Of a stretch of DNA of 64,000 nucleotides, positions 39,501 through 51,122 are shown piece after piece. This DNA comes from Puffinus mauretanicus. Taxonomy: Eukaryota; Chordata; Aves; Procellariiformes; Procellariidae. Position 1 is the stretch's first letter, and every line of letters begins with the position of its first letter. The notes under the pieces were generated by a model. That model was not told where the DNA came from and searched no databases. It saw nothing but the letters and a program-made list of their open reading frames with translations. Where the stretch lies: positions 1,426,001 through 1,490,000 of the forward strand of contig JAJKFH010003762.1 of the NCBI GenBank assembly GCA_023333565.1, written 5' to 3'. The position numbers and the translations under genes are program-made.

Positions 39501-42500
39501 TCTAGCTTAATACTCCTTCAAGTAGGTATAAATTGATATTATGTAAATTAGTATATATAATATTAATATACTTCTATAGGCATATATAAGACAGAAATCA
39601 GAAGGTGTCTTCAATCCTGTATCTCTATCATTACAAAAAAAAAGTTTCTATGACTATGATTGTCAAATGAAATTCTAAATTAAAATTTAATGATGTTGGT
39701 TTGCTTGTGAGTTAGCAAAAATGACAAACAATAGGACCAAAATGAATTATGAATTCTAATTTAGGTTCCATCTTTTCAGTTAAGAACCAGACAATTGGAA
39801 GGATTCTACAAAAATGTCTTTGAAATTATATTAAAATGGAGAATGCTATTTCTCCGCAGAGTATGGAAGGAGTATAAGTATCCCATAGAATAATGTATTA
39901 GTCTATTAAATTATACCTTGAAAAAATGCTGTAGAATATTAGACATTTCTATTAAAGTTTATTGTTGTTTTTTTTTAAATCTCTTTCTGCCTTCTTATTG
40001 CTAAGCAGTAGAAACATTAGAAATTCTAGACTTAATGGCAGTATGTCAGCTTATATTAGTTGAGGACATGCCCTCTTGGGAGAAAATGAGTTCCGGTAGC
40101 ATCACCAGCTCAGTCTTGCAGGTTTAACAACTGTTCATTACTCCAGTTAATCCAGATCCCAAATTCTGAACTGTTAGATAATAGCACTTCACACAACTAG
40201 AAAAAGGAAGCAAATCTAGTTTTAAATAGAAAGTATTCAATCTCACTCCACCTACCACCAGTAATTGGAGCTGTTTTCAGCAGCTGGTGACTGTTGTGCT
40301 TATATGCCAAACCACCTCTCTCTTCACCAGCAACAAGTCTTAGTAGAATTTGTGAAGAGGTGATGCAGGGGCCACTCTGATACACATGTAGGAGAACATC
40401 TGTCTAGCTTTTATACCTGCATAAAGTATGCCACAGTAGTGTCCAGCAGCTTATCAGCAGGCCTAATGTCTGCTGAGTATGTAAGGAAATTAACATTTAA
40501 AAATTCTCCAGCTATTAGTAATGTTACTCCTCTATGAGAGCCTGACTAGAGCTTTGGAACAATGGTGTTGAAAGTGGGAATGAGAAAAGTCTACAACTGC
40601 AGATGCTCACCCAAATATCTATTATACCTAAAACTTTATTGATATTAAATAAACTTGTGAATGAAGAAAATGTAAGTCCATGTTCTGAATTATTCATTCA
40701 TATCGATCAGACTAAGTAGTATTGACACACCAAATTTTGTATGAGCGATGCAGCTAAATCCCCACTGACTCAAGCGTATAATCTCAGTCAGCTAGGTCTT
40801 CTGCAGTAAGAAAGTGGGTTTTTTAATTATTGAGAGACTTGTTCTATTTGTACATAAAAGAGCCGGGACACATGAAAAGTTGGTAAGTTTAAGCTTATTT
40901 AGCCCATATGGTCCAAGGAAAAAAACCTATCTGCATCAAAAACTCATACAGCAAGGGACTTAAAAGACTCTTACTTGGTGATTAAATGGCTAACTGTATT
41001 CCCACTGCCCTTCAGAAGCATGAGAAATCCAGGAAAAGAAGGTGGAGTAAGCTGAAAAGAAGTTGTTAGTTGCTCAAAAAGAGTTTATGTCAATTCAAAA
41101 GAAAAATTAGAATTATTTTGAAAAAAGGGAGTATAAGTGAAAGTCACAATCTGTGCTTAATCCATTTGTGTGGGATTTCATGTTGAGGAATGTATTGCTT
41201 ACTTTTCAGCAGCCATCGTTACAGTATTCTCAGAACTATATGAACTCTATTGAAACACATTTTAATAGCATGGCCCATAAACTACCATTCCAATTCACAG
41301 CACAGTTTTGTACAGTCACATTATGATGGGGCTTTCCTTCTTTCCTTTTAACATATCTTTCTCCTACAAATAGGGCTGTGGAGACCATTCCCAAGATCCA
41401 TCCTTGAGAAGGATCTTCTGTGCTTTGTCTTCTGCTCATTTATAGATGAGATCCCACCTGCCACTGTAGTAACATCACCTTTCCTCAGGGCTCTAAACCA
41501 AAAAAGGGTCAAGAATTCAAATTGTTCTCCCTTTCCTAGCTTACCAGAGCTTGCAAGACAACGACATTGAGCTTGAGTCACAATAAACAAAGATGCAACA
41601 TCACAGAGCTTTCACAGAGAAACAGAGCTTTATCACAGAAGGTACTCACTGAAACAACTCCCAAAACTTTGTTGTTTTGCCACCCAGTGAAAACCACAGT
41701 CCCAAGGTGGCTATCTCAGTTCCCTTGGCAATGTTTGGTGAGAGACAGGCATTTCAGAAAAGAGTCCTCAAGGGGAGCAAGTTGAGCTTGGAGCTATGTA
41801 AGACTTGTCTACAGCAAATGCCTTGCAGATGGATTTGCTTTTCTCCTGGAACTAGAGCATGTTTACACAACGCTAACAGAAATCCAGCCAGTAAATCTAC
41901 AACACCAGTATCTGCGCTGTGGTTTCCAGTACTGATAGCTTCAGGATTGGCATGCAGACAGAGCCAGCCAAGAGTCTGAGACAGTGGTGTATATATGCTC
42001 TTAAACACCTAACTCTGGTCTACAGGAAGGAGCACTCCTTGAGAAGGACCCTGCCCTGGGGTTTGACTGGATAGCGGAATTCCCTCTCCTTTCATCCTCA
42101 CCCACCACCAATGCGCAAGGCCAGAATTCACTAACCTTTCTGATCCAGAGTGATTTGAATCCACATCTATCACTTGCATGGAAGGTCAGAGAGGATACAA
42201 GAATGAGAAAGCAAGGGAAGGAAAATAGTTCATTGATTTTTTTCATGTTCAACTGATCCACTTGAAGGAAACATTCGTTGGGCCAGCGCAAAGAAGAGAA
42301 CACAATTTTTCCCCATTCCTAGAGACATGCCCAAACAACTAGACTACAGCATTTTCCTCTGCTCGTTTTCATAAACACACACCTGTGACTCAATAATTGC
42401 TAATTAAAATCAGATGTGGGTGACTCCAGATATCCAGAGGAAATGAACTAGTGAAAATACAGGTCCTATGGTTTTTTGATACAGCCATATAACAGAGTGG

Positions 42501-42882
42501 GCATTCTGAAGATCAAAAATGTATTAGGAAACAGAGGATGGCTCTTAGATAGCATTTAAGCCTCTAAATTGACTTTGTGATACAGGCCAGAGCTTTCACA
42601 TAGATATGGGAATAACTTAAGTTCCTGGGGCTTCACAGGGCACAGATGAACCCAAAGAAAAATCATTGCAGGTTTTCTGGTACATATATCTCTTGGAATT
42701 GTGCTCACCTAAACTACATTCCAAAAGATGGAGAAGTTGATCCACTGTTACTATACCTACTTTATATAGCATTTCTGCCAAGTTCTAAATTATCACAGAA
42801 GAAGAGATAGCTTTAACTAAAGTATCTGAAGGGCCATCAGAAATCTAGCAAAACAGAGCACTTTTCTGGCATTCTTAGGTTC
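33576..42882. other. Intergenic, no gene seen
   Basis: Two plus-strand frames of about 150 codons (34000-34461, 34641-35096) are the longest in the window. Their composition follows the local base bias and they match no family I know. No transposon was recognised. Confidence 0.55.
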
Positions 42883-42887
42883 ACCTC
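42883..42887. repeat. Left target-site duplication of the solo LTR
   Basis: The five bases ACCTC directly precede the LTR's terminal TG and are repeated exactly right after its terminal CA. This pair fixes both LTR boundaries. Confidence 0.88.
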
Positions 42888-43215
42888 TGTCGTGGCTTAA
42901 CCCCAACTGGCAACTAAGCACCACATAGCCACTCACTCACTCCCCCCACAATGGGATGGGGAAGACAATCAGAAGGGTAAACGTGAGAAAACTCATGGAT
43001 TGAGATAAAGACAGTTCAAGAGGTAAAGCAAAAGCCACACACACAAGCAAAGCAAAGCAAGGAATTCATTCACTACTTCCCACCGGCAGGCAGGTGTTCA
43101 GCCATCTCCAGGAAAGCAGGGCTCCATCATGCATAATCGTGGGAAGATCCCCATTACTTGGGAAGACAAACGCCATCACTCCCAACATCTGCCCTTTCCT
43201 TCTTCTTCCCCCAGC

Positions 43216-43221
43216 TTTATA
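43216..43221 (-). promoter_or_regulatory. LTR TATA box
   Basis: TATAAA is read on the minus strand in the context CAGCATATAAAGCTGGGGG, just downstream of the CRE. Its position in the LTR and its spacing from the CRE support a core promoter that would transcribe leftward in the window. Whether it is active is unknown. Confidence 0.65.
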
Positions 43222-43230
43222 TGCTGAGCA

Positions 43231-43238
43231 TGACGTCA
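43231..43238. promoter_or_regulatory. CRE palindrome TGACGTCA in LTR U3
   Basis: A perfect 8-bp cAMP-response element (CREB/ATF site) lies 9 bp upstream of the TATA box on the minus strand. It sits where an LTR U3 enhancer would be. The central CpG has survived, although such sites decay quickly when methylated. Confidence 0.7.
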
Positions 43239-43497
43239 TGTGGTGTGGAATACCCCTTTGGTCAGTTGGGGTCAGCTGTCTCAGCTGTGTCCCCTCCCAA
43301 CTTCTTGTGCCCCCCCAGCCTACTCGCTGGTGGGGTGGGGTGAGAAGCACAAAAGGCCTTGACTCTGTGTAAGCACTGCTCAGCAATAACGAAAACATTC
43401 CTGTGTTATCAACACTGTTTTCAGCACAAATCCAAAACAAAGCCCCATCCTAGCTACTGTGAAGAAAATCAACTCTATCCCAGCCAAAACCAGCACA

Positions 43498-43502
43498 ACC
43501 TC
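43498..43502. repeat. Right target-site duplication of the solo LTR
   Basis: ACCTC directly follows the LTR end GCACA and matches 42883-42887 exactly. With no mismatch in five bases, the insertion is not extremely old, although so short a duplication is weak evidence of age. Confidence 0.88.
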
Positions 43503-46500
43503 CCATGCACAATAACCACACCGAGACAAGATCCTCTGATCAACGGAACAAAATTGATTTGTCATGAATAGAAACTCTAGTTTTTCCTATCTTCTGAAGC
43601 CAAAAGAGCATTGTCTCCTCTCCTCAAGAAAGACTGCCATAAACTACACTGGTAACAGCCTGGCCTTCAGACTATCTTATGCTAAATATGTTAATATTAG
43701 TTTTCATACTACTTTTATAATTAATTATATTTTTGTATTGCAGAAATTATTTTATTTTTCTCTTGGCTTCTTATTTCCCATGTGTAACTTTCTATAAGTG
43801 ATATATAGCTTCATATGTGCTATGCACATACAACTAATGGAACAACAGGTGATTCACTCTTTCTATCATTAGATTAAAACTGATTAGGCATGTCATGTCA
43901 GGAAAGGAGTTGATAGGTGCAATTTACCAGCACCAATCCCTTGTCTTGGAGTTTCTCATCATAGTCCCTTCCTCACCTTGTATCAGGGTGAGGGAGATAG
44001 CAGGTATAAGAGAAGGCAGACTTTGTAAGCTTTCTGCCACATAGGGAATATTTTTCCCATGAAAACTCCTACTCCTAAGTATTCTTGGTATTGTAAGCCT
44101 CCTCAGCAGAATGGAAAATACAGTCTTTAGTTTTGGTACAGATTGGTTTCTGCAAGTTTTGACAAGATTGTCCATAAATGTCAAAGCTAAGCACCTGTAG
44201 TGTTCTGCACATTTTATACTCTGAACGTTTTCACTTCAGAAAATCTGACGCTATTCTATGACCTGCACTCCTTATTTCCAGAGCAATAAAAAGAACTTTC
44301 TACTCAATAGCCACCTCTGCCACATGGAGTAAGTCTTGAGCGAAGGCTAGAAATTAGGTCTCTGATATTTCAATACAATATATTAAATACAGATTAATAA
44401 GATTGATCTTAGTCTTTAAGTTAAATAATTGATGCACTTGCAACAGTCCTTTAAGATGGTTCTGACAAATACTGTGTGCATTATTTAATGTTAATTTTAG
44501 TTGTACTACTGACTTTCATGAGACTGATTCTGCTAAACATATATGAGCAACAAAAAATGCAAACTGTCATTATTTAGATTAGCATGCCAGCACTAAGCAA
44601 CTCTAAGCGTAAGCTGAAGTATTCAGTATCACAATGTCTTCTGCATGGTCCTGCAAAGATCTTCAGAAGAATTAGACACAAAATAATCACACAAATCCTG
44701 AAGCTGTAATTTGTAATTAGAAGTGAAGTTCTACAGAAAAAGGAGCCTGCTTAATTTCCCCTCCCTATAATAACAGGAGAAAATGGTAAGCATGTGTTTA
44801 GGGAAGATTAAAAAAGAAAAGTCTGCTGAGTTTCCTTAACAGTCACAAATGTACTTCAACAACTGTTTTACTTTCTATTATTTTATATTACAATACAAAT
44901 AACCTGAAAAATGCTATGTTTGGAGACTTAATGAATAAACCACTGTAGAAAGTACAGTTCATCATCAAACAATTTTCATTAAACACATCACTTGTATCTT
45001 CTTGCATATCAGCCAGCACATCCCTTTACTATTATTTACACAGAATTCTTTGACAATGATACAGCACAATGATATCATGTTGTCTCATCCATGCATAGAG
45101 TTATTAAAAATGTTTACATTACAGCAGTTTTAAAAAAACAAATTTTGGTTCTAACCATTTGAGTGGAAGTGTCCTCAAGCATACTATCACTGACAAGACC
45201 CCCTGATTTTGAAAGCTATTTTTTCAGCATTTGTGAAGTATAACCTAACAGTGCCTTTACTGTAGTCTTGCATGAAAGTAATCACTTTTCTGTACTTTTC
45301 CTATGACAAATTTATTTTTCCTATATGCTTTTACTGGCTGGTGCAGCTGGCATGGCCTGACTGACAATGAGCCAGAAAGATGTGAGTGTAGGGAAAACTC
45401 ACAGCTCTCTCAGCTGTTGGCACAGTGGAGGGTAAGAGCATAGCAGAAGTGATGCATTCAAGCACAGCCCTGTGAGTTAGTATTACCTGCCTGCCAGCTT
45501 GTGAACACCACTGGCAGTGCATGTAAATGCAGATTATTCACACCCTTGTAAACTAAGAGAAGGTGTTGGAAACTAACTGCACAGAAAAATGTAAAACACA
45601 AAACGTTGCAAGTATTCATCAACTGTAGGAGCAAGTGAGTGCTGTTATTTGATCCCAGGATCTTAAGAGGTGAAGTAAGTTGATTTGCAAACTAAAATGC
45701 ATCCTGAATCATGCTTAAAACAAAAACTTTTTTTAAGGATGTTAACAGCACATCTAATGTTTTCCTGTGTATTGTTACCAGAATAGAATTATAGCCCTAT
45801 TAGGACACCAATCTCATGTATTCTTATCATATGGGACACCATCTTTGAATCATGATGCTATAGTTGAGTCTTATGGAGAGCATCTTAATAATTCCATCTA
45901 CCTACTCTGAAAGTGATATAATGTCAAAGGAAATACCGAAGTTAGTGGTACTGAATAACAAATTCATATGACAACAACTCATCCTAAACCTCCAGAGTCC
46001 CAGTTCACTACTTGCTGGGCATTAGTGATTTGAGGGTATCATTACCTACATTTTTGAGTTTTAAGATGACATTCAAAGAAATTTTGTGAATTTTCATTCA
46101 AGCATATGAAGCAGAAATCATAAAATATTTCTCTACTAAACCGGTTCCTCTGCTTTCTAAACAAACCCTAGGTATGCACTTGCCTTCAGAAAAGTAACTT
46201 AGAAAAACTTCAGGAGTACTGAAAACACTCGTTAAAGAATTATTCTCATACTTTGTACAAAAGCGGGGGGAAATCCCATTGTCAGATGAAAAAAAGTAGT
46301 TTTGAATGAAGGAAGTTGAGTAAGAATACACCCATGGTTTTTATGATTTAAGAAAGCCCAGCAGATGTGGTAATGACACAGGGCCGCGTTTTAGGAGATA
46401 GCACAAACATACAAGCAAGATAAGCTAATTATCCAGTCCAACAAATGCCCATGAAGTTAAAGTCTCTTTCTTTTTACTTCAGTGGAGCTCAGCAAGCTAT

Positions 46501-47399
46501 AAAATCCAGGAGAAAAAGAAAAAGCACACTGTAACTGGAAGATGATACAATTCAAGAAGAATTTATCTCAGTAAATGCTAAAGTAGACACGGACAGAAGA
46601 ATATATACATTAAGATCAAAAGCACTTTCTTTCTGGAATCAGTGATGACAGAAACCAATATGAATATGACACTATCTGACTAGCCTAGGTTTAGTTGTAA
46701 GCAGCACGGGCTAAAAACTGCATTTAATACAGTATATTTAAGATCCAGTAATATATGTGGTTGAAAAGGAATGGCAGGGAGAAATATAAAGGGATCTTCT
46801 ACAAATACAGTCAAGTAGATACCAAAGCTAGAAGTGGAAAAGCTTTAGAAACTACACTACTTGTGATATTTTTGAGAAGTGGGAAATGACAAGTAAGTTC
46901 TGTGGCAAGGAATTTATTTTAATGGAACAGCAGTAAAAGAAATGACACAGTGGAAGCATTTTGTGTGGTCCTGTTCATATTTTCACTGGATGGACAGAGT
47001 ACTGATTCCACCATAAGCTTTTATTAACAGCCAAATCCGACAAAATGTGATTTTAAGCTAAAATATATACATATATAAATTGTTTATAATTTAAATTTCA
47101 AAACAGGCATAGCATTCAGACTAAGAACTAAGCTCTTGCCAATTTTATAGAACATAACACTATGAAGGTTATGTATCAGTCTAAACATTTTCTCAGTGTA
47201 CTGTGATGAGAAAACAGTTAGGGTCTTCCCCCCCCTTTCTTAAACATACTCATCCCTCAAAAGTTTGCTTTTTGGGGTTAGAGAAATGCAAGGCTTAATT
47301 TTCAAATCATAATGTTTCTACTCCCAGTTGGCTTCACATTCTAAGCAAATTTTGCCAACAGCCAAGAACTTAAACCACTGAAGAACGTATGAATGGCAG
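43503..47399. other. Intergenic, no gene seen
   Basis: The DNA is AT-rich and unremarkable, with no recognised repeat or exon. Confidence 0.6.
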
Positions 47400-48036
47400 C
47401 ATCAAGTAAAACCACAAGGTCCATTTAGTTCAACAACCTGTCCCTGATAGCAGCCCCTGGGAAGTATCCACCGTGTCCTGAGATATTTTCAAGCACTTTC
47501 TAGAGCTTTGGAGGGTGCTCTGAACAGCATCCCCTCCACTTCCTTGTTTTTAACGTCTTTGATACTTTGAATCTAATACCCCTTCCTTTTATTGCATTTG
47601 TAGTCACTTTGTTTCTCCAAGCTTTTGTTTCCCTTATTCCTTCCTCCTTTTCCAAGCAAAAGTTCTTTGGTCTTGCTAGGGCTTGACACCATTCTGTTCC
47701 TAAAAAGAAACTGGTATAGACCAATGCAAGCAGGCAAATGCCTAGAGAAGAGTGTAAGAGGACAAGCATGTAATGGTATTTCACCCAGTACTACAGAAAT
47801 CTCCAACAATTTATGGCCTACGCCTTTTGTATTTCATAATCTTCAATGGGTTTTTCTCCCATGAATTTGTTCAGTCATGTTTAGAAACCATGCAAGCTTT
47901 AAGAGTCTACCACCTGCTGCAGTCAGGAGCTACACAGCTCAAATACAGCTTTGAGAACAATATTCTTTTATTTATTTTGAACTTCTCATCTGCTGGCATA
48001 ACCTGATATCCTCTCATTCTTGTACTTAAAAAGACA
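47400..48036 (-). mobile_element. Old CR1-like LINE remnant
   Basis: Several segments match, from memory, a dispersed old avian CR1-type repeat read from its 3' side. They are TTCAACAACCTGTCCCTGAT near 47430, GGCAAATGCCTAGAGAAGAG near 47734, CAACAATTTATGGCC near 47804, CCCATGAATTTGTTCAGTCA near 47859, and the AGCTACACAGCTCAAATACA to ATTTATTTTGAACTTCTCAT region near 47928-47990. The order fits the minus-strand reading of a decayed ORF2 C-terminus. About 200 bp near 47480-47690 does not fit, and may be an insertion or strongly diverged. The limits are approximate. The reading frames seen here on both strands are by-products of the repeat. Confidence 0.55.
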
Positions 48037-48046
48037 TTGGGGAGGC

Positions 48047-48066
48047 AAAAAAAAAAAAAAAAAAAA
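48047..48066 (+). repeat. Poly(A) tract, 20 bp
   Basis: A run of 20 A starts about 10 bp to the right of the old CR1-like remnant. A T run of similar length (48308-48326) follows about 240 bp on. Confidence 0.85.
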
Positions 48067-48307
48067 TCAACCCCTACTCACTCCATGGTATTCATTATTT
48101 TAATCAGTTAATTTGACAGTGCTCAGTTTTTAGCAGACTGCTTTTTAACAGGTGTGTGAAGCAAGAAATTACATTCAATGGAGAGATTGTCTTGAAGTAG
48201 CACTCCTCCATCCCAACTCACCCATCCAGATGGCAATAGGGGCTAACTTGAAATAGATGGGGAGAGACTTTCTATGCCTTAATTACCTACCAGGGTGAAC
48301 TGACAGC

Positions 48308-48326
48308 TTTTTTTTTTTTTTTTTTT
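48308..48326 (+). repeat. Poly(T) tract, 19 bp
   Basis: A run of 19 T follows GACAGC. It is the inverted counterpart of the A run at 48047-48066. No transposon body was recognised between the two. Confidence 0.85.
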
Positions 48327-50237
48327 GGGCTGCTTTCATTTTGGTTGGAGTGCTTCAGGACCACTGGCGCACAAAAAGGCTCCATATGATCAGAACTGTC
48401 TTTGTCAAGTACTCCCTTGCCTTCAGCAGAGCTTTTGGGTTTAGGGGGTTCAGAGTTTAGAAACTCCTGATAGCCCTAATGTGTAGTATTAAGTCTTGTA
48501 TTTGAAGGCCAGATAAAGTACGTGAGGTTTGTATTTTGAGACAATAAAGATGGTTGGAACATCTATGTAGCACAGAGAACCTTGCATGACAGAAGATACT
48601 GGTTTTTTAACAGTTTTGAATAAATTGGGCAGGTCACAGCCGTACACCAGGGATCAAGAGCCATCAATTAGCCCAAAAAGGCCTGCAGTAATGAAGGTAA
48701 GCCTGGCTTGAAAGCTAGTGAAAAGCTGGGGGGGTTAGAAAGAAGAAAGAAAAGTTTAATAATGACAGAATTTGAAAAACAAGAGTGTGAATAAGTCTGG
48801 TTCACACAAGTAGTTAAGGAAAACCGGGCAGAAGTGTACTTTGCTTCTTTTATTACCATACGGACTGCACGCTAGGGAAGCGGATTCACAGCATGATGCT
48901 ACAGACGGTGGTAGGTTAAAACTGTTGAAGAGAGCTAGCTCTGTGACGGTGCTACTCTAGCACAAATCCCTGGTGTAAGCTATAAACAAGCATAAAAGAA
49001 CTGACATATTTCCAATACAAATGCCCCTGACAGACTATACTTATATAGAAAACTACTTCAACTAGTCTGTGGAAGCAAATAAATTGTTTTGAAAACTCTT
49101 TGACTCTATAAACCCCAAATAAAAATAGCTCTTCTACTGTACCGAAGCTTAACTAGTTACTATAGTGAACAAATTTTAAACCAAATGGGAAGATCCACAC
49201 AAAGTGACAAAGTATATTGCCCAGAAGATGATATTTGGTGAAATATGAAACATTACCCAGGGTTAATTCCCTCACAAATCCCTTCTGAGTTTCTCAAAAC
49301 TTAGCCAAATTGCAACTCCTTTAGCTGAAATTTCCCATACCAGCTGTCTGCCTCAGGCTGAATTTATTTTGGAAAACTCCAGCCAAAACTATTCAGCCAT
49401 TTCAGAGAAATACTCTCACAATCTTTTATTTGGAAACTTTTAGCACTCTAATGCTTTACAGTAGAGTTTCTGAAGCTAGATGGGAAAGGAGAGAGAATAG
49501 AAGATATACCTATAACCATTTATGAAAGTCTGCCCAATTTTGGCCAAGCCTAAAAATGTGCACACCCCACAGAACAATCCTGAGCATGACTTGGTGTGAA
49601 ACTATAGGACAAAGTCAACCTTTTGCTATAATAGCTGCTTCCAGGTATTGTATCCTTGGGCTGGGTTGACAATTATAACCAAAAGCAGAAAAATCTCTCC
49701 CCTGTGCTCTCAATAATCTTACCATCTTGCTACTTCAGCAGGACGGGAAGAGAGCTGACAGGCAGAATATGTATTATGCAATATGGGGAGGAAGCATGTG
49801 GTATTAGTTGGGACTAGCTGGGAAAGGAAGGAAAATCTGCAGGATTGGAGGGGGGGGAAAATGGGAAGATTAGGGGATTTGAGGTGAAACTGAGGAAACG
49901 GGTACTGGGTGAGAAAAATTATGACTAAACAGGATACAAAATGCTGCAACAGTGAATGTGGGAAATGGACAGAGACAGATGAGAGCCCTAGGGAAGGAGA
50001 ATGGGAGTAAGGGGATATTTAAAGGGTGGGAAAGCACTCAGACTCGAGATGAGTCTGGTCCCAGTTTGAAGACTGGGCCCAGGAAACAAGCACTGCAAAT
50101 GGGTGAAGCAGGGTCCAGAGACAACGACTTCTAGAGCAAGAAATTTAGGGCTGTCACCAGAAGCCAGAGAAATGGACTAAGTGAATGCAAGCTTTTGTCC
50201 CCAATATAAGTAAGTTACATTGTTTTTAATTCAAAGA

Positions 50238-50252
50238 TTTTTTTTTTTTTTT
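50238..50252 (+). repeat. Poly(T) tract, 15 bp
   Basis: A run of 15 T is followed by AACAGG. It resembles a splice acceptor but no exon was recognised after it. Confidence 0.8.
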
Positions 50253-51089
50253 AACAGGCCAACTCTTTAGTGGAATAGAATGGATGATGCAAGCAAACCT
50301 CTGCCTTCAGCAACATCTGAGAACACTTTAGAAAAACTGAACCAGGGGTTTCAGAGTAAATCCTCCAAGAAACAGACAATTAGTGATCACCTATGAAAAT
50401 ATTCAAGTGACTTTGCTAGAATCATTGTGTGAGAAGCTAAAGATGGAGTCCAACTTTCCAGAACAGCAATCTGTCTTAATCAAAAAACCATGTCCTCCCT
50501 TTCTGCAAGACTTCACCTCATTCACTCTATACTTTTCAAATTTCCAGATGAGCCAGAATAGCACTCCATTCACTGTGCTATTTTGATTCATTCCTAAAAC
50601 AAGGTGGGGAAAAAAAATACGTAATTGTGTAAGGACCGCACCATAATTTATGGGACAAGAGGATTATGCAAACAATGCAGATAATACTAATTTTTGACAA
50701 CATAGATAAACCTAATTATCATTGCAACCTTCGCAAGATACTTGTATCAATCTTGTTTTCATTTAACATGCAAGACCTGACTCTCTCCTCACTTATACTG
50801 TTCCACTGGTTTAATGAGGTTGCCCTTGGTTTTATGTTAACATGAGAGCACAATTAATTCTTCTATCTGGAAGAAATGAAAACTACAGTATCTGGAGGAA
50901 AGCAGTCTAACCCGATATTTGATGGGAATGATATAATCAGGAAATAGTATTTCTGAGAGATCCGGGGATGACAGAAACACCTTGTTGGTAAATACCAAAG
51001 ACAAATCATATGCTCTTTTTTTCAGGTATACCCAGATAAACTATCTCCTTTTAGAAGTACCACTATTTGATAACAAGCCTTCATAAAAT

Positions 51090-51122
51090 CTGAAAAAAAA
51101 GAAAAAAAAAAGAAAAAAAAAA
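51090..51122 (+). repeat. A-rich purine tract
   Basis: A runs of 8 to 11 bases are separated by single G. This is a simple low-complexity tract without a recognised insertion. Confidence 0.8.

Larger units (their letters stand above)
42888..43497 (-). mobile_element. Solo LTR of an endogenous retrovirus (ERVL-type, avian)
   Basis: The 610-bp element begins TGTCGTGGCTTAACCCC and ends CCAAAACCAGCACA on the plus strand. It is flanked on both sides by ACCTC (42883-42887 and 43498-43502), an exact 5-bp target duplication as ERVL integrases make. The sequence belongs to an LTR family common in bird genomes. Orientation is minus: on that strand a CRE palindrome is followed by a TATA box, then purine-rich sequence. 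No primer-binding site, gag, pol or second LTR is present nearby, so it is a solo LTR left by recombination between two LTRs. No canonical AATAAA was seen after the TATA box on the minus strand. The short frames inside it are not genes. Family assignment is from memory. Confidence 0.92.

Noticed and set aside
42888..43571. Several overlapping frames of 60-124 codons on both strands
   Set aside because: All but one fall wholly or mostly inside the solo LTR, and 43359-43571 extends just past its edge. They are by-products of its sequence.
47500..48006. Overlapping frames on both strands
   Set aside because: They lie in the old CR1-like remnant and show no intact reverse transcriptase or endonuclease motif.
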